Source: Mycobacterium lepraemurium | GTDB taxonomy: Bacteria > Actinomycetota > Actinomycetes > Mycobacteriales > Mycobacteriaceae | Direction: 5' to 3' | NCBI GenBank assembly: GCA_002291465.1 | Contig: CP021238.1 | Location: forward strand, 3,906,001 to 3,970,000 | Length of the DNA stretch: 64,000 nucleotides | Shown here: positions 56,486 to 64,000 of the stretch, one piece after another | Position numbering within the stretch: position 1 is the first letter of the stretch | Layout of the letters: the number at the start of each line of letters is the position of its first letter | Translations under genes and position numbers: made by a program | Notes under the pieces: generated by a model | What the model saw: only the letters and a program-made list of their open reading frames with translations | Database searches by the model: none | Told to the model about the DNA's origin: nothing

Positions 56486-57367
56486 ATGCCCAACCCACCC
56501 GAACCCGGCCGCGGCGGACCGCCGAAACGGCCCGGGTTCGACCCACGCGCGTCTCGCACGAGCGACGAGTGGACGCCCGAGACCGGCGAGGAGCCCAACG
56601 GCGGCTTCGACAGCAGCGAGGACGCCACCGAGAGCGTCCCGATGGTCCCGAGCGACGCCGAAACCGAGACCGTGGTGATCAACAAACCCGATCAGCCCAG
56701 CGGCCCGCAGGAGACGCCGGACGGCCCGCAGCGCGAACGCCGGTTCACCGCGCCGGGCTTCGACGCGAAGGCAACCACGATCATCGCCACCACCCCGGAG
56801 CAGCCCACCGAGGCGTTCGTGCCGCCCGGGCAGGACAACACCACCCAGTTCGGGGTTCCGCCCAAAGCCGCTGTCCCACAATCGATTCCACCTCGGATCG
56901 GCGGGAAGCTGCGCACCTCCCGGCAAATCAACTGGGGCTGGATACTGGCGCTGGTGGTGATCGTGCTGGCGCTGGCGGCTATCGCGATCCTGGGCACCGT
57001 GCTGCTCACCCACGGCAGGCATACCAACGTCTCGCAGGAGGACCAGGTCCGGCACACCATCGGCAACTTCGACGCCGCCATCCAGCGCGGTGAACTGACC
57101 ACGCTGCGCAGCATCACCTGCGGCACCACCCGCGACGGCTACGCCGACTACGACGAACACGCCTGGGCGGAGACCTATCGCCGGGTCTCGGCGGCCAAGC
57201 AGTACCCGGTGATCGCCAGCATCGACCAGGTGGTGGTCGACGGCCAGCACGCCGAGGCGAACGTCACCACCTTCATGGCCTACGACCCGCAGGTGCGCTC
57301 CACCCGCAGCCTGGACCTGCAGTACCGCGACGACCAGTGGAAGATCTGCCAGTCCGCCAGCGGATAG
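56486..57367 (+). CDS. Membrane-anchored protein, Rv0361-like
   Basis: 293 residues from ATG 56486 (MPNPPEPGRGGPPKRPG). Long disordered Pro/Glu/Thr-rich cytoplasmic part (1-145), one membrane segment at about 150-175 (WILALVVIVLALAAIAILGTVLL), then an extracytoplasmic domain of the DUF4878 / SnoaL-like kind (EDQVRHTIGNFDAAIQRGELTTLRSITCG, with ITCG-C and a final ICQSASG). Two Cys may form a disulfide. Function unknown. Confidence 0.85.
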   Translation: MPNPPEPGRGGPPKRPGFDPRASRTSDEWTPETGEEPNGGFDSSEDATESVPMVPSDAETETVVINKPDQPSGPQETPDGPQRERRFTAPGFDAKATTIIATTPEQPTEAFVPPGQDNTTQFGVPPKAAVPQSIPPRIGGKLRTSRQINWGWILALVVIVLALAAIAILGTVLLTHGRHTNVSQEDQVRHTIGNFDAAIQRGELTTLRSITCGTTRDGYADYDEHAWAETYRRVSAAKQYPVIASIDQVVVDGQHAEANVTTFMAYDPQVRSTRSLDLQYRDDQWKICQSASG

Positions 57368-57404
57368 CCATGATTGCTGGTGCGACCGGTATGTTTGAGG
57401 CATC

Positions 57405-58101
57405 ATGAGCACCGTCGTGACGGCCCTGCCCGACATCCTCGACCCGATGTATTGGTTGGGCGCCGACGGCGTCTTCGGCTCCGCGGTGCTGCCCGGCATC
57501 CTGGTCATCGTCTTCATCGAGACCGGGCTGCTGTTCCCACTGCTGCCCGGCGAGTCGCTGTTGCTCACCGGCGGGCTGCTGGCCGCGCACCCTAACCCCC
57601 CTGCCAGCATCTGGGTGCTGGCCCCGGCCGTCGCGATCGTCGCGGTGCTGGGCGATCAGACCGGGTACTTCATCGGGAGCCGGATCGGGCCGGCGCTGTT
57701 CAAGAAGGAAGATTCCCGGTTCTTCAAGAAGCACTACGTGACCGAGTCGCACGCCTTTTTCGAGAAGTACGGGTCCTGGGCGGTCATCCTGGCCCGGTTC
57801 GCGCCGTTCGTGCGCACCTTCGTCCCGGTCATCGCCGGGGTGTTCTACATGCGCTATCCCGTGTTCCTGGGTTTCGACATCGTCGGCGGCATCGCCTGGG
57901 GCGGCGGCGCGACGCTGGCCGGCTACTTCCTGGGCAACGTGCCGTTCGTGCACCACAACCTGGAGAAGATCATCCTGGGCATCCTGGTCGTCTCGCTGAT
58001 GCCGGCGTTCGTCGCCGCCTGGCGGGGCTATCGGGGGCGGCGACGCCCCGCGCGCGCCCGAGCGGGAATCCGAGCGGCTGCCGGCGTCCGAGTAGCCGGG
58101 C

Positions 58102-58118
<17 letters not shown>
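57405..58118 (+). CDS. DedA-family membrane protein
   Basis: 237 residues. DedA motifs: GLLFPLLPGESLLLTGGLLA, ILARFAPFVRTFVPVIAG (FxRxxxP) and GFDIVGGIAWGGGATLAGYFLG. The family is linked to lipid scrambling across membranes. The C-terminal tail looks frameshifted: RGRRRPARARAG is followed in another frame by APERESERLPASE and a stop at 58094-58096, typical of mycobacterial DedA tails. The membrane part is intact, so function is likely kept. In H37Rv mgtE and fba lie just before this gene; here they are missing. Confidence 0.85.
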
Positions 58119-59448
<1,330 letters not shown>

Positions 59449-59452
<4 letters not shown>

Positions 59453-60588
59453 AGGGCGCTCCTGTTCTCGTGCGACGATTCGGCGGAGACGTTGCAGGCG
59501 GCCTCCATGAGCATCCACCCCGACAGCTGCACCGACAGGTCCCGCTCGGCGATCTCGGATGCCATCACCGCGCCCTCGACGAACTCCGCCTGTTTGCCGC
59601 CGACCGTGGGTAACTGGGCGTAGCGGTCCCAGAACGGGCCGAACACCGGCAGCCCGTCCACGGGTTGCCGGTAGTCCCAGGCAGACTTCGCGCTGGCCAG
59701 CACGATCCGCCGGGCGGTGTCACGGGCCGCGACGTCCTCGGCGGCAGACCCCGGCAGCGTGGTGACGACCAGCGCCAGGTAGCGGGCCGTGACACCGGCG
59801 AACAGCCCGCCGTCGCCGCCGCCGGCGCCGGCCAGCACGCCCGCCGGCGCCATGTGTTCGGCCACGGCCGCGACCAGCCGACGCACCCGCTCGGTGTGCC
59901 GCTGCCGGGCCGGCCCGTCGGTGCGCGCGGCCAGCTCGGTCTCCAGCCCCAGCACCACGCCCTGGCAGTAGGTGTACTGGGCACGCACCAGCGAACCGGC
60001 CTTGATGCCGTCGAACACCAGGTGCGTCTCGGGGTCGATCAGGGTCTCGTCGATCCAATTCGCCATCTGCTCAGCGTGTTTCAGGTGATCGCCGTATCGG
60101 GCCAGGAAGATCCCCGCGGGGCCGTTGGCGGGCGCGTTGAAGAACTGGTCGGATTTGCGCCACGGGATGCCGCCGCCGTCCTCGGGCACCCAGGCGTGGA
60201 GGAACTGGTTCGCGAGTCTGGGCAGGGCCTTTCGCCGGTGTACTCCGGCGATGCGGGCGGCGCGTTCCAGCGCCAGCGCCAGCCAGGCCATGTCGTCGTA
60301 GTAGCTGTTGGTCCAGGAGAGGTTGTTGCGCAGCCGGTGCGAGCGGACCTGCCGGTTGATCCGGGCCCGCCGCTGCGGCTGCGGGTCGCGCTGCTGCGCG
60401 TCGACGAGGCAGTCCAGCAGATGCGCCTGCCACCAGTAGTGCCAGGTGCCGAACCACCGGTCGCACCGGGTCGGCGGCCAGGCCACCACGCCGAGCTGGG
60501 TGGCGGGCAGTCCCCACAGCCGCTTCAGGTGTCGTTGCGTGACAGCGGCTTCGCAGCTGGCCGCCCGATTGGCCCAGAGCTGATCCAT
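59449..60588 (-). CDS. Glycoside hydrolase family 76 protein, Rv0365c-like
   Basis: 379 residues from ATG 60588 (MDQLWANRAASCEAAVTQRH). GH76 (alpha-1,6-mannanase type) fold with the characteristic adjacent aspartates in NSYYDDMAWLALALERA, and GGGIPWRKSDQFFNAPANGPAGIFLARYGD, VRAQYTYCQGVVLGLE. No signal peptide is visible. It might act on mannan-containing envelope glycans. The stop overlaps the CoA-transferase start. Confidence 0.9.
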
Positions 60589-60626
60589 ACCTGCCGATCC
60601 TGCCTCACGCCCGGCCGCCCAGCGGC

Positions 60627-60690
60627 GTCGAGTATGCATCGTTGGCGGGCGACACGCCGGGCCGGGCCGCCGTGAGTACACACTCGACGG
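60627..60690. repeat. Intergenic repeat related to the 26.15 kb cluster
   Basis: gtcgagtatgcatc (60627-60640), ggcgggcgacacgcc (60644-60658) and gagtacacactcgac (60674-60688, inverted) echo gtcgagtgtgtacac and gggcggcgacacgcc at 26166-26196. The two end elements form an inverted pair around the centre. Confidence 0.5.
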
Positions 60691-60701
60691 GTGCGCCGGC
60701 T

Positions 60702-61346
60702 TCACCAGGCCTGCGACAGGTCGGCGTGCTGCTGGATCCAGGCGTGCATGGCGATGCCGGCGGCCACGTCGGCGTTGATGCTGCGCGTCGAGCCGAACTG
60801 GGCGATCGACACCGCCAGCGTGGCGCCCGTGCGGGTGTCGTCGGTGATGCCCGGGCCCTCCTGACCGAACACCAGCAGGCACTCGCGCGGCAGCGTGGTC
60901 TCTTCCAGCCGCGCCGCGCCCGGGACGTTGTCGACGGCGACGACGGTCAACCCCGCGGCGGCCGCGAAGTCGAGCAGCTCGGCGGTGCTGTCGTGATGGC
61001 ACAGCCGCTGATAGCGATCGGTCACCATGGCGCCGCGGCGATTCCACCGCCGCCGCCCCACGATGTGCACGGTGTGCACGGCGAAGGCGTTCGCGGTGCG
61101 CACCACGGAGTCGATGTTGGCGTAGTGGCCGAAGTTCTCGATCGCCACGTGCAGCAGATGGCGGCGCCGGTCGATGTCGGCGATGATCGCCTCGCGGGTC
61201 CAGTACCGGTAGGCGTCGACGACGTTGCGAGTGTCGCCGTCGCGCAACAGGATTGGGTCATAGCGCGGGTCGTCGGGAAGCTCGCCGCGCCACGGCCCCA
61301 CCCCGGCGGCCGGCGTTCCCCATTCGGTGGGCCCCGGTTCGCTCAT
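60702..61346 (-). CDS. SpoU-family tRNA/rRNA methyltransferase, Rv0380c-like
   Basis: 214 residues from ATG 61346 (MSEPGPTEWGTPAAGVG). SPOUT knot methyltransferase: HVAIENFGHYANIDSVVRTANAF, LVFGQEGPGITDDTR (motif 2) and SIAQFGSTRSINADVAAGIAMH (motif 3). It methylates a ribose of tRNA or rRNA with SAM; the target is not known. Overlaps the upstream lipoprotein gene by four bases. Confidence 0.92.
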   Translation of the reverse strand: MSEPGPTEWGTPAAGVGPWRGELPDDPRYDPILLRDGDTRNVVDAYRYWTREAIIADIDRRRHLLHVAIENFGHYANIDSVVRTANAFAVHTVHIVGRRRWNRRGAMVTDRYQRLCHHDSTAELLDFAAAAGLTVVAVDNVPGAARLEETTLPRECLLVFGQEGPGITDDTRTGATLAVSIAQFGSTRSINADVAAGIAMHAWIQQHADLSQAW

Positions 61347-62254
61347 CGCTGCGTCCACACCCCGGCTTGGGTGCCGTCGATGGCCAGCGTCGCATACAGC
61401 AGCGCGTCGTTGATCTCGCCCTGCGTGCACAGCGACGCGTTCACGTGCACCGCGTCCAGCGAGGCGTCGGGCAGGATCAGCACCGACGACCCGTATGCCG
61501 CGCAGGCCGGGTTCAGGCCCCGGCCGGGCAGCGTCGGCGAGGCCAGCAGCATCATCGGGCCGCCGCGCTGGACCGACTCGTCGCGATAGCGGGCCGCCAC
61601 GGCAGTGGCCTCCAACCCCAGCAGCATGTAGCCGTTGCCGGTGAACGCCCCCGGATCGCCGAGCTGCGCCTTGGTCACCGGCGTGCCGTCGGCCCGCCAC
61701 GCGGACAGGCTGGCCGTCTTGACCGCCAGGCCTCCGCTGTCGTTGGGGTTCGTCGGCAGCAGTCCCACCGGGAAGGCGACCGGGTACGCCGACGAGCTGT
61801 TGGGGATGCGGTCGCGCGGCGAGTAGCCGTAGACGCCGCGGACCTGACTGCGATCCTTCAGCGGCCCAAGGCAAACCGTGCCGGTGAGCCGGTCGGGCGG
61901 CGCGGACAGCGGCGCGGGGACGTCGCGCAGGCTGGTCGTGGTGCTGTCGCAGCTGCCCAGGCCGGTCGCCTCCATCGGGTGGGCCAGGGCGCCGTACAGC
62001 CCGAACCGGATGTCCTCGGGTTTGGCGTACGGGCCCTTGGCCGAGGCCGGGCTGGCGTCGACGTCGACCAAGACGTAGTCGCCGTCCCAGCGCAGGTTCG
62101 ACACCGACATGTTCCAGCCCAGCAGCGCCAACGATTCGCCGAGCCGCGCACCCTGGGCGCCGTACGGGCGCGCCGCGGGGTGGGGGTTCGAGCAGGCCGT
62201 CACGCAGGCCAGCAGGCATGCCACTATCTCGAGAATCCTTGCACAGCAATGCAA
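61343..62254 (-). CDS. Conserved lipoprotein, Rv0381c-like
   Basis: 303 residues. Lipobox-like VTAC after a hydrophobic segment (ARILEIVACLLACVTAC). The mature part has no recognised domain (YGAQGARLGESLALLGWNMSVSNLRWDGDY..., RPYG, VRGVYGYSPRDRIPNSS). Conserved between pyrE and the SpoU gene in mycobacteria. Overlaps the SpoU start (ATGA) and follows pyrE directly. Confidence 0.85.
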   Translation of the reverse strand: MHCCARILEIVACLLACVTACSNPHPAARPYGAQGARLGESLALLGWNMSVSNLRWDGDYVLVDVDASPASAKGPYAKPEDIRFGLYGALAHPMEATGLGSCDSTTTSLRDVPAPLSAPPDRLTGTVCLGPLKDRSQVRGVYGYSPRDRIPNSSSAYPVAFPVGLLPTNPNDSGGLAVKTASLSAWRADGTPVTKAQLGDPGAFTGNGYMLLGLEATAVAARYRDESVQRGGPMMLLASPTLPGRGLNPACAAYGSSVLILPDASLDAVHVNASLCTQGEINDALLYATLAIDGTQAGVWTQR

Positions 62255-62803
62255 TTAGCCCATCCCCAGATCGGCGAGACCGAGCACGCTGCGGTAGGGC
62301 AGCCCCTCGGCCTCGATGGCCTCGGCGGCGCCGGTGGCGCGGTCCACCACGGTGGCCACCCCCAGCACCTGACCGCCGGCCTGCTGGACGGCGCGCACCG
62401 CGGTGAGCGCAGAGTTGCCGGTGGTGCTGGTGTCCTCGACCACCAGCACCCGCTTGCCTGCGACCTCTGATCCTTCGATAAGGCGTTGCAGCCCATGGGT
62501 TTTCGCTGACTTGCGGACAACGAAGGCGTCGATCGGGCGGCCCGGCGCGTGCATGATGGCGGTGGCCACCGGGTCGGCGCCCAGGGTCAGGCCGCCGACC
62601 ACCGCGTAGTCCCAGTCACTGGTCAGCTCGCGCATCAGCCTGCCGATCAACGCCGAGGAGCGATGATGCAGGGTGGCCCGGCGCAAGTCGACGTAGTAGT
62701 CGGCCTCTTTGCCCGACGACAGCGTGACCCGCCCGTGCACCACCGACAGCCGGCGCACCAGCTCGGCCAGCTCCTCGAGCTCAGGTTCGGCCACGGCCAC
62801 CAC
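62255..62803 (-). CDS. pyrE: Orotate phosphoribosyltransferase
   Basis: 182 residues, near the mycobacterial norm (179). Transfers phosphoribose from PRPP to orotate in UMP synthesis. The PRPP loop is VLVVEDTSTTGNSAL; also LSSGKEADYYVDLRRATLHHRSS and AVVGGLTLGADPVATAI. GTG start at 62803, overlapping the SDR stop by 23 bases. Intact. Confidence 0.96.
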   Translation of the reverse strand: MVAVAEPELEELAELVRRLSVVHGRVTLSSGKEADYYVDLRRATLHHRSSALIGRLMRELTSDWDYAVVGGLTLGADPVATAIMHAPGRPIDAFVVRKSAKTHGLQRLIEGSEVAGKRVLVVEDTSTTGNSALTAVRAVQQAGGQVLGVATVVDRATGAAEAIEAEGLPYRSVLGLADLGMG

Positions 62804-63554
62804 CGCCTCGTTTGGTGATCGCCCGCATCAGGGTGCGCGGGATCAGCCGCTCGGCGGCGACGATCGCCTTGTACTGCAAGCCCGGAATGCTGATCACCTT
62901 GCCGCGGGCGATGTCGGCCAGGCTCTGGTCGACCACGTCGTCGACCTGCAGCCACAGAAACGACGGCGACTTGGACATGTCGATCCCGGCGCGCGCGTGG
63001 AACTCGGTGCGCACGTAGCCCGGGCACACCGCGTGCACGGAGATGCCGGTGCCCTGCAGCCCGACGGACAGGCCCTCACTGAACGAGATCACCCACGCCT
63101 TGGACGCCGAGTACGTCGACCCCCGCCCCGGCAGCAACCCGGCGATGCTGGCGATGTTGATGACGGTCCCGGCGCCCGCGTCGAGCATGGCCGGCAGTGC
63201 CGCCCGGGTGAGATGCATGACGGCGGTGACGTTGACGTCGAGCTGGGACTGCAGCAGCGCAGGGTCGGTGTGCCAGAAGTCGCCGGAGGTGGCGAAGCCG
63301 GCGTTGTTGACCAGCACCCGCACTCCGTTGGCCAGGCGCTCACCGACCCGTTGCCGGTCGGCGGCATCGCCCAGGTCGGCGGGCAGGATCTCGATGTTGC
63401 CCGCCCGGTCGCGCAGTTCGCCGGCCAGCGCGGTCAGCCGGTCCGCGTCGCGGGCGACCAGCACCAGGTCGTAGCCGTCGCTCGCGTAGCGCCGCGCGTA
63501 TCCGGCGCCGATCCCGGAGGTCGGCCCGGTGATCAGGGCGACGGGGCGAGGCAT
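62781..63554 (-). CDS. Short-chain dehydrogenase/reductase
   Basis: 257 residues from ATG 63554 (MPRPVALITGPTSGIGAGYA); an upstream ATG at 63563 is possible. SDR motifs are intact: ITGPTSGIGAG (TGxxxGxG), VNNAGFATSG, INIASIAGLLPGRG, YSASKAWVISF (YxxxK) and CPGYVRTEFH. Substrate unknown. It ends inside the start of pyrE and follows the Rv0383c-like gene in the same orientation. Confidence 0.92.
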   Translation of the reverse strand: MPRPVALITGPTSGIGAGYARRYASDGYDLVLVARDADRLTALAGELRDRAGNIEILPADLGDAADRQRVGERLANGVRVLVNNAGFATSGDFWHTDPALLQSQLDVNVTAVMHLTRAALPAMLDAGAGTVINIASIAGLLPGRGSTYSASKAWVISFSEGLSVGLQGTGISVHAVCPGYVRTEFHARAGIDMSKSPSFLWLQVDDVVDQSLADIARGKVISIPGLQYKAIVAAERLIPRTLMRAITKRGGGGRGRT

Positions 63555-63609
63555 GAGCGACATCTTAATGACGGCGGGGCGCCCGGCCTCGCGGACGCCG
63601 GGGCCGCCG

Positions 63610-64000
63610 TCAGCGCTGATAGTTGGTGGCCTGATGGCCGTTACGCCCGCCCGGGGGTGGGCGGCGCAGCGCGTCCGGGCGCGCCTCGGGCCGCGGCTGG
63701 TCGCGGCGCACCGGCTCGGCGGCGCGGCGGCCGGGCTGGACGTCCGGGCCGAGCAGTCCGGCCACGTCCTGCTGCGCGCGGCGCGGCGGCAGCTCCGCGC
63801 GGCCGGCGGGGGCCAGCGGGCGGCTGGGCGAGGAGTTGCGCGGCGCGGCCGGCGCCTCCTGCGGAGTCTCCTCCGGCAGCGGCGGCAACACCCGCAGCAG
63901 GTCGTTGAACTGGCGCACGGTGCGCAGCCCCTCGTCCCACTGGGTGCGGGTGCTGGTGATCGGCATGGCCACCAACGTCCAGTTCTGCTCGTTCCACATG
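63610..64000 (-). CDS. Rv0383c-like protein, 3' part
   Basis: About 129 residues, beginning in the window at MWNEQNWTLVAMPITSTRTQWDEG and ending GHQATNYQR. The first part is a likely folded segment; the rest is disordered and rich in Pro, Arg and Ala. Mycobacterial homologues are about 280 residues with an N-terminal domain or membrane segment, so the start lies beyond the window edge. Function unknown. Confidence 0.75.
   Translation of the reverse strand, partial: MWNEQNWTLVAMPITSTRTQWDEGLRTVRQFNDLLRVLPPLPEETPQEAPAAPRNSSPSRPLAPAGRAELPPRRAQQDVAGLLGPDVQPGRRAAEPVRRDQPRPEARPDALRRPPPGGRNGHQATNYQR

Overview
This is a high-GC window of mycobacterial chromosome. Nearly every gene has a recognisable counterpart in the M. 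tuberculosis H37Rv interval Rv0356c-Rv0434 (Rv numbers are recalled from family knowledge, not searched). Extra genes and a duplicated lpqL suggest a Mycobacterium avium complex-like species. About twenty genes are broken by nonsense codons, 1-2 nt indels, an 11-bp tandem duplication or internal deletions, while housekeeping genes are intact. That pattern recalls a reductively evolving MAC relative such as M. lepraemurium, but the species is inferred, and some single-base indels could be sequence errors.

Layout. 1-6300: end of a Lon-N-domain gene, a carboxylate-amine ligase, sodC, virR and a DUF3263 gene (minus strand); then def, a GNAT gene, xthA and two small membrane-protein genes (plus strand), with ctpH missing between the last two. 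6300-21000: thiamine cluster in two parts, thiC-thiD behind a TPP riboswitch and thiO-thiS-thiG behind a second one divergent from thiE. Between them lie a broken hydrolase, a MarR/LLM pair with three tandem operator-like dyads, broken lpqM, an lpqL pair (one intact, one a dead diverged copy), and two broken secreted paralogues. 20700-26100: mutT3 and the glnX-glnH-pknG amino-acid-sensing operon. 26100-33800: accessory block holding a DUF559 pseudogene, broken mmpS-mmpL with a TetR gene, and a DUF1800/DUF1501 pair. 33800-38800: ackA, broken pta, fgd1 and a metallo-beta-lactamase-fold gene. 38800-45600: GNAT, methyltransferase, DUF3054, broken SDR, two acyl-CoA dehydrogenases (one broken), TetR, a secreted protein and a compact unit for a 40-residue secreted peptide. 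45900-50400: ndh, metZ, rhodanese and purT. Near 50.4 kb the H37Rv-like gene order jumps from Rv0389 to Rv0356c and reverses direction, a synteny breakpoint. 50400-64000: thioesterase pseudogene, purA, histidine phosphatase, broken Rv0358 and Rv0359 homologues, a CDF metal exporter with a dyad operator, a DUF3151 gene, an Rv0361-like gene, a DedA gene, a fused 3-oxoacid CoA-transferase, GH76, SpoU, lipoprotein, pyrE, SDR, and an Rv0383c-like gene cut by the window end.

Functionally, the intact set covers thiamine, purine, pyrimidine and methionine synthesis, redox (ndh, sodC, fgd1), nutrient sensing (GlnX/GlnH/PknG) and deformylation. Losses fall in lipid transport (MmpS/MmpL), acetyl-phosphate formation (Pta), secreted peptidases and esterases, and fatty-acid oxidation. 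I found no CRISPR, insertion sequence, tRNA or rRNA. I do not see a dramatic unknown system; the most original items are the small secreted-peptide unit, the inactive lpqL paralogue, the MarR dyad array and the spectrum of gene decay.
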